From positions 1-64,000 of the forward strand of contig JAFZVV010000008.1 in NCBI GenBank assembly GCA_017617615.1: a stretch of DNA of 64,000 nt. The letters run 5' to 3'. The number at the start of each line of letters is the position of its first letter. Positions within the stretch are counted from its first letter, which is position 1. Below the pieces are notes generated by a model. The model did no database searches. It was not told the DNA's origin and saw only the letters and a list, made by a program, of their open reading frames with translations. This document shows, piece by piece, positions 34,633 to 43,899 of this stretch. Origin of the DNA: Prevotella sp. Its GTDB lineage: Bacteria; Bacteroidota; Bacteroidia; Bacteroidales; Bacteroidaceae. The translations under genes were made by a program, and so were the position numbers.

Positions 34633-35718
34633 ATGTTCGACTTTTCAATAGTTACACAATGGTTCGACCAACTTCTCCGCCAGACACTGGGACTGGGAGA
34701 TTTCTGGACGATACTGATTGAATGTGTGATTGTAGGTGTGCTCATCCTAACGGCATACGCACTCCTCGCCATCGCACTGATATTCATGGAGCGTAAGGTC
34801 TGTGCCTACTTCCAGTGCCGTCTGGGCCCGATGCGTGTGGGACCCTGGGGACTGCTGCAGGTGTTCGCCGACGTGGTGAAGATGCTCATCAAGGAGATTT
34901 TCTTCGTCGACCGTGCCGACAAACTGCTCTATGCCATCGCGCCGTTCCTCGTCATCATCGGGTCGGTGGGCGCCTTCTGTTTCCTGCCGTGGAACAAGGG
35001 TGCTGTCATCCTCGACTTCAACGTGGGCGTGTTCCTCCTCACCGCCATCTCGTCGATAGGCGTGGTGGGCATCTTCCTTGCCGGCTGGGGCTCCAACAAC
35101 AAGTATTCCGTGGTGTCGGCCATGCGTGGCGCCGTGCAGATGATTTCGTATGAGATTTCACTGTGCATCTGCCTCATCACCGCCGTCATCCTCACCGGCA
35201 CCATGCAGGTGAGCGGCATCGTCGAGGCACAGACGGGTCCATGGCAGTGGCTCATCTTCAAGGGACATATCCCCGCCATCATTGCCTTCCTCGTATTCCT
35301 CGTAGCAGGCAACGCTGAGGCCAACCGCGGACCGTTCGACATGGCCGAGGCCGAGAGCGAGCTCACCGCCGGACACCATACCGAGTATTCGGGTATGGGC
35401 TTCGGATTCTTCTACCTGGCAGAGTTCCTCAACCTCTTCATCATCGCTGGCATCGCCACGACGGTATTCCTCGGCGGATGGGCACCCATCAACATCGGTG
35501 TCGCCGGTTTCGACAAGGTGATGGACTACATTCCCGGCATCGTCTGGTTCCTGGGCAAGAGTTTCTTCGTGGTGTGGCTGCTCATGTGGATTAAATGGAC
35601 TTTCCCACGCCTGCGTATCGACCAGATCCTGAAACTGGAGTGGAAGTACCTCATGCCCCTCTCGTTGCTCAACCTCGTGCTGATGACCCTTGTGGTGGCA
35701 TTCAAGCTTCACTTCTAA
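34633..35718 (+). CDS. nuoH: NADH-quinone oxidoreductase subunit H
   Basis: A 361-residue membrane subunit that links the quinone site to the proton pumps. Eight or so hydrophobic segments are seen. Conserved loops are MERKVCAYFQCRLGPMRVGPWGLLQVFADVVKML and NRGPFDMAEAESELTAGHHTEYSGM, the latter with the acidic residues near the quinone cavity. Length is close to the family norm of 320-360. Confidence 0.96.
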   Translation: MFDFSIVTQWFDQLLRQTLGLGDFWTILIECVIVGVLILTAYALLAIALIFMERKVCAYFQCRLGPMRVGPWGLLQVFADVVKMLIKEIFFVDRADKLLYAIAPFLVIIGSVGAFCFLPWNKGAVILDFNVGVFLLTAISSIGVVGIFLAGWGSNNKYSVVSAMRGAVQMISYEISLCICLITAVILTGTMQVSGIVEAQTGPWQWLIFKGHIPAIIAFLVFLVAGNAEANRGPFDMAEAESELTAGHHTEYSGMGFGFFYLAEFLNLFIIAGIATTVFLGGWAPINIGVAGFDKVMDYIPGIVWFLGKSFFVVWLLMWIKWTFPRLRIDQILKLEWKYLMPLSLLNLVLMTLVVAFKLHF

Positions 35719-35748
35719 AAACCTGTCATAAACAAATACAAGATAAAA

Positions 35749-36279
35749 ATGGAAAACCAATCATATTTTGGCGGTATCGTGGCGGGTATGAAGACGCTGG
35801 CTATTGGCATGAAAGTCACCCTCAAGGAGTATTTCACGCCGAAGTCGACGGAGCAGTATCCCGAGAACCGCAAGACCACACTGCATGTGGCAAAACGCCA
35901 TCGCGGACGACTGGTCTTCACGCGCACCGAAGACGGGGCGCACAAATGCGTGGCTTGCACGATGTGCGAGAAAGCCTGTCCGAACGGCACCATCAAGATT
36001 CTTTCAGAGATGCGTACCGACGAGGCTACTGGCAAGAAGAAACGTTTCCTGCTCGACTATCAGTACGACCTGGGCGACTGCATGTTCTGCCAGCTCTGCA
36101 CCAACGCGTGCAACTTCGACGCCATCGCGTTCACCAATGATTTCGAGAACAGCGTGTTCGACCGCGGGGCACTCGTGCTCCACCTCGACAAGGAGGTATA
36201 CCAGGGAGGGTCGCTCCCCGGCCTCATCGACGGCGGCGCACCGCTCACTATCGGTAAGTTCAACACCAAAAAGAAATAA
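35749..36279 (+). CDS. nuoI: NADH-quinone oxidoreductase subunit I
   Basis: A 176-residue ferredoxin-like subunit with two [4Fe-4S] clusters, N6a and N6b. The first motif is CVACTMCEKACP at 67-78. The second is CMFCQLCTNACN, where the usual proline after the last cysteine is Asn. It passes electrons to NuoB. Since nuoE, F and G are absent, NuoI may be the point where a ferredoxin or another donor docks (inference). Confidence 0.95.
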   Translation: MENQSYFGGIVAGMKTLAIGMKVTLKEYFTPKSTEQYPENRKTTLHVAKRHRGRLVFTRTEDGAHKCVACTMCEKACPNGTIKILSEMRTDEATGKKKRFLLDYQYDLGDCMFCQLCTNACNFDAIAFTNDFENSVFDRGALVLHLDKEVYQGGSLPGLIDGGAPLTIGKFNTKKK

Positions 36280-36284
36280 GGAAT

Positions 36285-36794
36285 ATGGCTAATATCGTAA
36301 TGTTTTGCATCTTGGCCGTCGTCATCCTCGGCTCGGCCATCTACTCCGTAGCAACGAAGAGCATCATGCGGGCTGCCACATTCCTGCTGTTCGTGCTCTT
36401 TGGCGTGGCAGGCATCTATTTCCTGCTCGACTACACGTTCCTCGGCGCAGCCCAGATCAGCGTCTACGCCGGAGGTATCACGATGATTTACATCTTCGCT
36501 ATCCAACTCGTCTCGAAGCAGACGCTGAGAGGCCTTTCCGAGCGCCTGCGCGGCGGGAAGGTCATCGCCGGATGCCTCGCAGCACTCGTGGGATGCGCGA
36601 TGGTGCTCTTCATCCTTCTCAAGCATAAGTTCATCAGCATGGCCATCCCCAACCACGAGGTACCGATGGAGACCGTCGGCAATACCCTCATGGGGTCGGA
36701 GAAATACCAGTATGTGCTCCCCTTCGAGTTCATCTCGCTCTTCCTCCTGGCCTGTATCATCGGTGGTATCGTAATATCAAGAAAGGACAAGTAA
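36285..36794 (+). CDS. nuoJ: NADH-quinone oxidoreductase subunit J
   Basis: A 169-residue membrane subunit with five hydrophobic segments, including FLLFVLFGVAGIYFLLDYTFLGAAQISVYAGGITMIYIFAIQL, which contains the family pattern (A-Q-I-x-VYAGxIx-L). It sits between nuoI and nuoK as in other nuo operons, 5 bp after the first and 1 bp before the second. Confidence 0.94.
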   Translation: MANIVMFCILAVVILGSAIYSVATKSIMRAATFLLFVLFGVAGIYFLLDYTFLGAAQISVYAGGITMIYIFAIQLVSKQTLRGLSERLRGGKVIAGCLAALVGCAMVLFILLKHKFISMAIPNHEVPMETVGNTLMGSEKYQYVLPFEFISLFLLACIIGGIVISRKDK

Positions 36795-36795
36795 C

Positions 36796-37107
36796 ATGAC
36801 TATTCCAGTAGAGTTTTTCCTGATTCTCAGCACATTGCTGTTTTTCATCGGCGTCTTCGGGTTCGTCACCAGGCGCAACCTCATCGCCATGCTCATCTCC
36901 ATCGAGCTTGTCCTCAATGCTGTTGACATGAACTTTGCGGTGTTCAACCGTATCCTCTTCCCGGGCGAGCTTGAAGGCTTCTTCTTCACCTTGTTCTCCA
37001 TTGGTGTGAGCGCAGCCGAAACGGCGGTCGCCGTAGCCATCATCATCAATGTTTACCGCAGGTTCCACAGCGACCAGGTGAACAGTATTGAAAACATGAG
37101 ACTATAA
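36796..37107 (+). CDS. nuoK: NADH-quinone oxidoreductase subunit K
   Basis: A 103-residue membrane subunit, normal in length, with three transmembrane segments. RRNLIAMLISIELVLNAVDMNF contains the conserved glutamate of the proton channel, and the second conserved glutamate is in SAAETAVAVAIIINVYR. It starts directly after nuoJ. Confidence 0.96.
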   Translation: MTIPVEFFLILSTLLFFIGVFGFVTRRNLIAMLISIELVLNAVDMNFAVFNRILFPGELEGFFFTLFSIGVSAAETAVAVAIIINVYRRFHSDQVNSIENMRL

Positions 37108-37117
37108 ACCCGAAAAG

Positions 37118-37153
37118 CAATTACGATTATGGATTCAATTACGATTATGGATT
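37118..37153 (+). repeat. 18-bp tandem duplication across the nuoL start
   Basis: CAATTACGATTATGGATT occurs at 37118-37135 and again, exactly, at 37136-37153. Each copy holds an ATG, giving two in-frame starts for nuoL at 37129 and 37147. Confidence 0.95.
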
Positions 37154-39135
37154 ATAGTTATACATTTTTGATACTGCTCCTGCCTGCGCTCTCCTTCCTC
37201 GTGCTGGGACTGTGCGGCATGAAGATGTCGCATAAGCTGGCAGGGCTCATCGGCACTACTGTGCTGGGCATTGTCACCGTGCTGTCATACTATGTGGCAT
37301 TCACCTATTACTCCGCACCGAGACTTGCCGACGGCTCTTACCAGGCCGTGGTGCCCTTCAACTTCACATGGCTGCCGCTGGGCAACCTCAATTTCGATAT
37401 GGGTATCCTGCTCGACCCCATCTCGGTGATGATGCTCATCGTCATCTCCACCGTGAGCCTGATGGTGCACATCTACTCCTTCGGCTACATGCACGGCGAG
37501 AAGGGATTCCAGCGCTACTACGCCTTCCTTTCGCTGTTCACCATGTCGATGCTCGGTCTGGTGCTCGCCACGAACATCTTCCAGATGTACCTCTTCTGGG
37601 AACTCGTGGGCGTGAGCTCCTACCTGCTCATCGGCTTCTACTATCCGTTGCATACGGCGGTGGCAGCCTCGAAGAAGGCATTCATCGTCACCCGCTTCGC
37701 CGATATGTTCTTCCTCATCGGTATCCTCATCTTCGGCTACTACACCGGGTCGTTCAGCTTCTCGTTCATTGATCATGTGCAGATGGCTCCCGGTACCACG
37801 CCGTTCATCGAGGGTGACGTTTCACGTGCCCTGGCTGCCGGCGGGTTCATCCTTCCCACGGCACTGGTACTGATGTTCATCGGTGGTGCCGGTAAGAGTG
37901 CGATGTTCCCCCTGCACATCTGGCTGCCCGATGCCATGGAGGGTCCCACCCCCGTGTCGGCACTCATCCATGCCGCTACGATGGTGGTGGCAGGTGTGTT
38001 CCAGGTGGCACGTATGTTCCCGCTCTGGATACAGTATGCGCCGCAGGCGATGGGCATCATCGTGTGGGTAGGCGTGTTCACTGCTTTCTATGCCGCAGCC
38101 GTGGCATGCGCGCAGACCGACATCAAGCGTGTGCTGGCGTTCTCCACCATCTCGCAGATTGCGTTCATGATGGTGGCGCTGGGTGTGTGCACCGAGATGG
38201 TCACCGGCCATGAGCATCACGGCAGCGTGGGTTATATGGCAGGCATGTTCCACCTCTTCACCCATGCCATGTTCAAGGCTTGCCTCTTCCTCTGCGCAGG
38301 ATGTGTCATCCATGCCGTCCATTCCAACGAGATGGCGCTCATGGGCGGACTGCGCAAGTACATGCCCATCACGCACATCACCTTCCTCATCAGCTGTCTT
38401 GCCATCGCCGGCATCCCATTCTTCTCGGGATTCAGTTCGAAAGACGAGATTATCACGGCATGCTTCCACTACAGCCCATGGGTGGGATGGATCATGACAG
38501 GCATCGCCGCCATGACGGCATTCTACATGTTCCGCCTCTATTACGGCATCTTCTGGGGAACGGAGAACAAGGAGGCACACGAGCACCATACCCCGCACGA
38601 GGCACCGCTGAGCATGACAGTGCCCCTGATCATCCTCTCCGTCATCACCGTGGGTGTGGGTGTCTACACCACGCTGGCAGGATTCCTTGGATGGAGCGGC
38701 AGCTTCGGCAATTTCGTATCTGCCGACGGCAGGGCCTACGACATCCATTTCGATACGCAGATTGCCATCACCTCCACGGTGATTGCCATCGTGAGTATCC
38801 TCTTGGCAACCTATGTCTTCAAGGGCGAGCGTCAGCCCGTCGCCGACAAGCTCTATGCCACCTTCCCACGTCTGCACCGTGCTGCCTACAAGCGTTTCTA
38901 TCAGGATGAGATTTGGCTCTTCGTGACCCACAAGGTCATCTTCAACCTCGTCTCGAAACCCATCGCCTGGTTCGACCGTCACGTCATCGACGGCACGTTC
39001 AACTTCATGGCATGGGGCACCAGTGAGGCAGGCGAGAGCATCCGCAGCTGGCAGAGCGGCGACGTGCGCCAGTATGCGGTGTGGTTCCTCACCGGCACCG
39101 TGGCTATAACCTTAATTTTGTTGTGTGCATTGTAA
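37129..39135 (+). CDS. nuoL: NADH-quinone oxidoreductase subunit L
   Basis: A 668-residue antiporter-like proton-pumping subunit with about 16 transmembrane segments and the long lateral helix near the C-terminus. Motifs include LFWELVGVSSYLLIGFYY, FPLHIWLPDAMEGPTPVSALIHAATMVVAGVF and the lysine-bearing TDIKRVLAFSTISQIAFMM. The first ATG lies in an 18-bp tandem duplication; the second ATG, six codons in, is the ancestral start if the duplication is recent. Confidence 0.96.
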   Translation: MDSITIMDYSYTFLILLLPALSFLVLGLCGMKMSHKLAGLIGTTVLGIVTVLSYYVAFTYYSAPRLADGSYQAVVPFNFTWLPLGNLNFDMGILLDPISVMMLIVISTVSLMVHIYSFGYMHGEKGFQRYYAFLSLFTMSMLGLVLATNIFQMYLFWELVGVSSYLLIGFYYPLHTAVAASKKAFIVTRFADMFFLIGILIFGYYTGSFSFSFIDHVQMAPGTTPFIEGDVSRALAAGGFILPTALVLMFIGGAGKSAMFPLHIWLPDAMEGPTPVSALIHAATMVVAGVFQVARMFPLWIQYAPQAMGIIVWVGVFTAFYAAAVACAQTDIKRVLAFSTISQIAFMMVALGVCTEMVTGHEHHGSVGYMAGMFHLFTHAMFKACLFLCAGCVIHAVHSNEMALMGGLRKYMPITHITFLISCLAIAGIPFFSGFSSKDEIITACFHYSPWVGWIMTGIAAMTAFYMFRLYYGIFWGTENKEAHEHHTPHEAPLSMTVPLIILSVITVGVGVYTTLAGFLGWSGSFGNFVSADGRAYDIHFDTQIAITSTVIAIVSILLATYVFKGERQPVADKLYATFPRLHRAAYKRFYQDEIWLFVTHKVIFNLVSKPIAWFDRHVIDGTFNFMAWGTSEAGESIRSWQSGDVRQYAVWFLTGTVAITLILLCAL

Positions 39136-39148
39136 AGACTGAAGAAAA

Positions 39149-40654
39149 ATGAGTATACTGACAATTTTCGTGATAATTCCCGTACTGATGCTGCTCGGCC
39201 TCTGGCTGGCACGCACGCTCAACCAGGTACGTGGCGTGATGGTGGTGGGCTCGTCGCTCTTGCTGGCGCTCTCCATCTACCTCACCATTGATTTCATTCA
39301 TCTTCGCCAGACAATGCCGGCGGACCAGTATCCGATGCTCTACACGGCGAGCCACATGTGGTTCAAGCCGCTGCACATCGCCTACTCGGTGGGTGTCGAC
39401 GGCATTTCGGTGGTGATGCTGCTCCTCTCGAGCATCATCGTCTTCACCGGTACATTCGCCTCATGGCAGCTCAAGCCGCTCACCAAGGAGTATTTCCTGT
39501 GGTTCACGCTGCTCAGCTCCGGCGTCTTCGGTTTCTTCATCTGCACCGACATGTTCACGATGTTCATGTTCTACGAGGTGGCACTCATCCCCATGTACCT
39601 GCTCATCGGCGTTTGGGGCAGCGGTGCCAAGGAGTACTCGGCCATGAAACTTACCCTGATGCTCATGGGTGGTTCGGCGCTGCTTATCCTCGGCGTCCTC
39701 GGCATCTACTTCTTCAGTGGTGCCTCGACGATGAACGTGGTGGAGATAGCCAAACACAATGCCATTCCGGGCATGGCCATTCCCGACAACGTGCAGAACA
39801 TCCTCTTCCCGTTCGTCTTCATCGGATTCGGCGTGCTGGGTGCCCTCTTCCCGTTCCACACATGGAGCCCCGACGGTCACGCTTCGGCGCCTACCGCCGT
39901 GTCGATGCTCCATGCCGGCGTGCTGATGAAGCTCGGAGGCTATGGCTGTTTCCGCATCGCCATGTTCCTGCTGCCTCACGCAGCACAGGAACTGTCGTGG
40001 ATATTCATCATCCTCACCACCATCTCCGTGGTCTATGGCGCTCTCTCGGCATGTGTGCAGACCGACCTGAAGTATATCAATGCCTACTCGTCGGTGTCGC
40101 ACTGCGGTCTGGTGCTCTTCGCCATCCTCATGATGACGCACACCTCGTGCACGGGTGCCATCATTCAGATGCTCTCGCACGGTCTGATGACAGCCCTCTT
40201 CTTTGCTCTCATCGGTATGATATATGGTCGTACGCACACGCGCGACGTGCGTAAACTGGGTGGTCTGATGAAGATCATGCCGTTCCTCGCCGTGGGATAT
40301 GTGCTCGCGGGCCTCGCCAACCTCGGCTTGCCGGGATTCTCCGGGTTCGTGGCAGAGATGACCATCTTCGTCGGCTCGTTCCAGAACAACGACGTGTTCC
40401 ACCGCACCGCTACGATCATCGCCTGTGGCTCCATCGTGGTGACGGCGGTCTATATCCTCCGCGTGGTGGGCAAGATTCTCTACCAGAAGGTGGCCGATCC
40501 TCACTACGAGACACTCACCGATGCCACATGGGATGAGCGCATAGCCGTGTGCTGCCTCATCTTCTGCGTGGCAGGCCTCGGCTTGTTCCCCATGTGGGCA
40601 AGCAATGTCATCAACGATGCCGTGGTGCCTATCCTGAATGTTATCCAACCATAA
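39149..40654 (+). CDS. nuoM: NADH-quinone oxidoreductase subunit M
   Basis: A 501-residue antiporter-like subunit with about 14 transmembrane segments. Seen are GVDGISVVMLLLSSIIVF, FYEVALIPMYLLIGVWG with the conserved Glu, FPFHTWSPDGHASAPTAVSMLHAGVLMKLGGYG, and TDLKYINAYSSVSHCGLVL. It follows nuoL by 13 bp. Confidence 0.96.
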   Translation: MSILTIFVIIPVLMLLGLWLARTLNQVRGVMVVGSSLLLALSIYLTIDFIHLRQTMPADQYPMLYTASHMWFKPLHIAYSVGVDGISVVMLLLSSIIVFTGTFASWQLKPLTKEYFLWFTLLSSGVFGFFICTDMFTMFMFYEVALIPMYLLIGVWGSGAKEYSAMKLTLMLMGGSALLILGVLGIYFFSGASTMNVVEIAKHNAIPGMAIPDNVQNILFPFVFIGFGVLGALFPFHTWSPDGHASAPTAVSMLHAGVLMKLGGYGCFRIAMFLLPHAAQELSWIFIILTTISVVYGALSACVQTDLKYINAYSSVSHCGLVLFAILMMTHTSCTGAIIQMLSHGLMTALFFALIGMIYGRTHTRDVRKLGGLMKIMPFLAVGYVLAGLANLGLPGFSGFVAEMTIFVGSFQNNDVFHRTATIIACGSIVVTAVYILRVVGKILYQKVADPHYETLTDATWDERIAVCCLIFCVAGLGLFPMWASNVINDAVVPILNVIQP

Positions 40655-40666
40655 ACCTGAAGCGAT

Positions 40667-42121
40667 ATGAATTATAGTCAATTCCTATATATGATTCCTG
40701 AGGCCATGCTCGTGACCATCATGATCGTGGTGTTCATTGCCGATTTCGCATCCGACAAGGACGTGCACCGCGGATGGTTCAACCCCTTCGTATGCCTCTG
40801 TTTCGGTGTGCTCACGCTCATCTGTGCGCTGCCACTCCAGCCCAAGACGGCTTTCGGTGATATGTATGTCACCTCATCGTCGGTCAACGTGATGAAGGCC
40901 ATCCTCTCGCTGGCATCACTCATCGTGATCATCATGAGCCGCCAGTGGATATCACGCGAAGATAGCAAGGACCGTGAGGGTGAGTTCTATTTCCTCGTGG
41001 CTTCCACCCTGCTGGGTATGTTCATGATGATGTCGGCAGGCCATTTCCTCATGTTCTATCTCGGACTCGAGATGGCATCCATCCCTATGGCATGTCTCGT
41101 GGCACTCGACAAGTACCGCAACAACTCGGCAGAGGGTGCCGCCAAGTACATCCTTACCGCAGCCTTCTCGAGTGGCGTGATGCTCTTCGGCGTGTCGCTG
41201 CTCTATGGTGCCTGCGGAACGCTCTATTTCGCCGATGTGGCAGAGAAACTCACCGCCACACCGCTCGTGGTGATGGGTATGGTGTTCTTCTTCAGCGGTC
41301 TGGGCTTCAAGATTTCCTTGGTGCCCTTCCACTTCTGGACGGCAGATACCTACGAAGGTGCCCCCACCGTGGTGACGGGATACCTGAGCGTGGTGTCGAA
41401 AGGAGCCGCCGCGTTCACCTTCATGGCTATCCTCTTCAAGGTGTTCCCAGCACTGTCGGATGAGTGGCATTACTTCCTCTATATCGTTATCGTGCTGAGT
41501 ATCACCGTGGCCAACCTCTTCGCTATCCGTCAGAAAGACCTCAAGCGATTCATGGCGTTCAGTTCCATCTCACAGGCAGGCTATATCATGCTGGCGGTTA
41601 CCGGCGAACAGACCATGGGCATCACGGCGCTGTCGTTCTATGTCCTGGTGTATGTGGTGGCCAATCTCAGCGTGTTCAGTGTCATCAGCGTGGTGGAGCA
41701 GAACAACGGTGGCACGACGAGCATGGATTCCTACGATGGCTTCTATACCACCAATCCCAAACTGTCGTTCCTCATGACCCTCGCCCTCTTCTCGTTGGCA
41801 GGCATTCCGCCCTTCGCCGGAATGTTCAGCAAGTTCTTCGTGTTCATGGCGGGCGTGAGCGGACATACCTTCGACACTACTGTGGGCGCACTGGCCTATA
41901 TCGTCGTGTTCGTGGCATTGGTCAACACCGTGGTGAGTCTTTACTACTATCTGCTCATCGTCAAGGCGATGTATATCAAGAAGACGGAAACACCGCTGCC
42001 CACCTTCAGGAGCGATGCCAACACGAAATTGGCACTGGCACTCTGTACGGCAGGCATAGCGGCCTTCGGCATATTCAGTTGTATATACCAGTGGATATAC
42101 AATGCTGCCGATAAATTCTGA
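40667..42121 (+). CDS. nuoN: NADH-quinone oxidoreductase subunit N
   Basis: A 484-residue antiporter-like subunit, the last of the operon. Motifs include [53 protein letters not shown] and [22 protein letters not shown] strong terminator follows seven bases after its stop. Confidence 0.96.
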   Translation: MNYSQFLYMIPEAMLVTIMIVVFIADFASDKDVHRGWFNPFVCLCFGVLTLICALPLQPKTAFGDMYVTSSSVNVMKAILSLASLIVIIMSRQWISREDSKDREGEFYFLVASTLLGMFMMMSAGHFLMFYLGLEMASIPMACLVALDKYRNNSAEGAAKYILTAAFSSGVMLFGVSLLYGACGTLYFADVAEKLTATPLVVMGMVFFFSGLGFKISLVPFHFWTADTYEGAPTVVTGYLSVVSKGAAAFTFMAILFKVFPALSDEWHYFLYIVIVLSITVANLFAIRQKDLKRFMAFSSISQAGYIMLAVTGEQTMGITALSFYVLVYVVANLSVFSVISVVEQNNGGTTSMDSYDGFYTTNPKLSFLMTLALFSLAGIPPFAGMFSKFFVFMAGVSGHTFDTTVGALAYIVVFVALVNTVVSLYYYLLIVKAMYIKKTETPLPTFRSDANTKLALALCTAGIAAFGIFSCIYQWIYNAADKF

Positions 42122-42127
42122 AAAATA

Positions 42128-42159
42128 CGGGGCTGGCCATTTGGCCAGCCCCGATTTTT
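42128..42159 (+). terminator. intrinsic terminator of the nuo operon
   Basis: CGGGGCTGGCC pairs with GGCCAGCCCCG around a 4-nt loop and is followed by ATTTTTG. Confidence 0.93.
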
Positions 42160-42208
42160 GAATATGTAGGGTTTGTTTTTGAATTTGTAGGGCTTAAGCA
42201 GTTCGCTG

Positions 42209-43882
42209 ATGCGATACAACGGAAAACTTCAGCTTTACCCGCTGTTGCGCATCGCTGTTGCGATGGCATTGGGGGTCTTTGTTGGCTACGAAACCTTTGG
42301 GATGTTTGCCCAGGAGGTTTGGTTGGCTGGGCTGGTGGTTGCGGTGGTAGCAACGGTGGCCACGGCGCGTCATGACTTATTGCAAGGCGCGTTGATGATG
42401 GTGGCGTTCGTTTTCCTCGGTGCATTCTTGGTGACACGGCAACAGGCCCGATACGACAAACCATTGCCCGATGGTTATGTCACCTACAAGGCAGTGGTGG
42501 CGAGTCAGCCACAGGTAAGGGGGAAGACGCTGAGGATGGACCTGTGGATTCTGGACGACGACGACCTGCCTCGGCGGGTGAAAGCGTCGTTGCTCAGGGA
42601 TGATTTCCGACAGATGGGTTATCCTCAACCGGAAGACAGCTTTTCCATCGGAGAGGCCTACAGCAGAAGCGACAGCTTGCAGGTGGGCGATGGCATCATT
42701 GCCACGTCACGGATGGAGAAGCCGGAAAATTTCTATGTCTCACGTTTCGACTATCCGCTCTATCTCCGGTGTCATGGCTTCACGGCCACCACGTTTATCG
42801 TGCCGGGGTCGTGGCGGAAAGCTTCCCTCGACCTCGGGAGTCTTTCCTCTCTTGAAAGGGCACGGCTCAGGGCCCTTTGGCTCCGTCAGCATACCCTCCG
42901 CCGATATCTCTCCCTCGGCCTCGATGATGAAGAGATGGCGGTAGCAGTGGCGATGGCATTGGGCGACAAGTCTCGCCTTACCAACGACTTGCGTGACATC
43001 TACTCCGTTTCAGGGGCATCGCATGTGCTGGCACTGTCCGGCCTACATCTGGGCATCATCTATATCTTGTTGTCACTGCTCGTGGGGTTGCGGCGGTTCG
43101 GTGTGTTGCGCGAGGTGATTATCATCGCGGGCATTTGGTCGTATGCCATCTTCACGGGACTGTCTCCATCGGTGGTAAGGGCATCGACGATGATAACCAT
43201 CTATGCTTTCGTCGGACTGCTCGGCCGCGACCGGATGTCGCTCAACGCGTTGGCTTTCACCGCCATCATCATGTTCATGGTCAACCCGCTCTGTCTCTAT
43301 GATGTGGGTTTCCAGATGTCGTTCATGGCGGTGCTGGCCATCCTTGTTTTCTGCAAGCCGTTGGTTGCCTTGATGCCAGACCATGACAAGGAGGTCACGG
43401 CGGCAGGTAAAAGGAGTGAGCAAGCTGTAGGTAGGTGGAGTGAAAAAGCGGTATGTAGATGGGGTAGGGATGTTGCAGGTAGATGGGGAAAGAAGGCTTT
43501 GAAGTGGGTGTGGGTAATGGTCGTGGTGTCATGTTGCGCACAACTGGGTGTAGCACCGCTCACAGCCTATTATTTCGGGCGTTTCTCCACCTATTTCCTG
43601 TTAACCAATTTCTTCGTCATCCCCATGGCCACCGTCATCCTCTATCTCACGGCACTGATGTTTGTGTCGGTGCTTATACCCCCGGTGTTGCCGTATGTGG
43701 CGAAGGGATTGGCAGTAGTGGTAGGATGGCAGAACGCCCTGACGAAATGGGTGGCATCATTGCCAGGGGCAAGCATAGAAGGCATCTCCCTCAACCGCCT
43801 GCAGGTGCTGATGGTGTATGTCGTCATCACCGCCCTCGCCGTCATTGTCTACAAGGTGCTGAAACTCAAGAATAAGATATAG
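42209..43882 (+). CDS. ComEC/Rec2-like DNA channel protein, short form
   Basis: A 557-residue polytopic membrane protein. Two hydrophobic segments at the N-terminus frame a soluble DUF4131-like domain (about 70-215), and the Competence domain follows with VSGASHVLALSGLHLGIIYILL and GLSPSVVRASTMITI. The metallo-beta-lactamase domain of full-length ComEC (about 750 residues) is absent, as in other Bacteroidetes. Residues 403-433 are a tandem repeat (SEQAVGRW, SEKAVCRW, GRDVAGRW, GKKALKW) in a loop before the last membrane segments. The role in DNA uptake is inferred from the family. Confidence 0.88.
   Translation: MRYNGKLQLYPLLRIAVAMALGVFVGYETFGMFAQEVWLAGLVVAVVATVATARHDLLQGALMMVAFVFLGAFLVTRQQARYDKPLPDGYVTYKAVVASQPQVRGKTLRMDLWILDDDDLPRRVKASLLRDDFRQMGYPQPEDSFSIGEAYSRSDSLQVGDGIIATSRMEKPENFYVSRFDYPLYLRCHGFTATTFIVPGSWRKASLDLGSLSSLERARLRALWLRQHTLRRYLSLGLDDEEMAVAVAMALGDKSRLTNDLRDIYSVSGASHVLALSGLHLGIIYILLSLLVGLRRFGVLREVIIIAGIWSYAIFTGLSPSVVRASTMITIYAFVGLLGRDRMSLNALAFTAIIMFMVNPLCLYDVGFQMSFMAVLAILVFCKPLVALMPDHDKEVTAAGKRSEQAVGRWSEKAVCRWGRDVAGRWGKKALKWVWVMVVVSCCAQLGVAPLTAYYFGRFSTYFLLTNFFVIPMATVILYLTALMFVSVLIPPVLPYVAKGLAVVVGWQNALTKWVASLPGASIEGISLNRLQVLMVYVVITALAVIVYKVLKLKNKI
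43415..43507 (+). repeat. 24-bp tandem repeat inside the comEC-like gene
   Basis: Three 24-bp units and a partial fourth, each ending in a form of GTAGATGG or GTAGGTGG, start at 43415, 43439, 43463 and 43487. The unit length keeps the frame. Confidence 0.75.
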
Positions 43883-43899
43883 GGGAATAGGGAGGAAGG

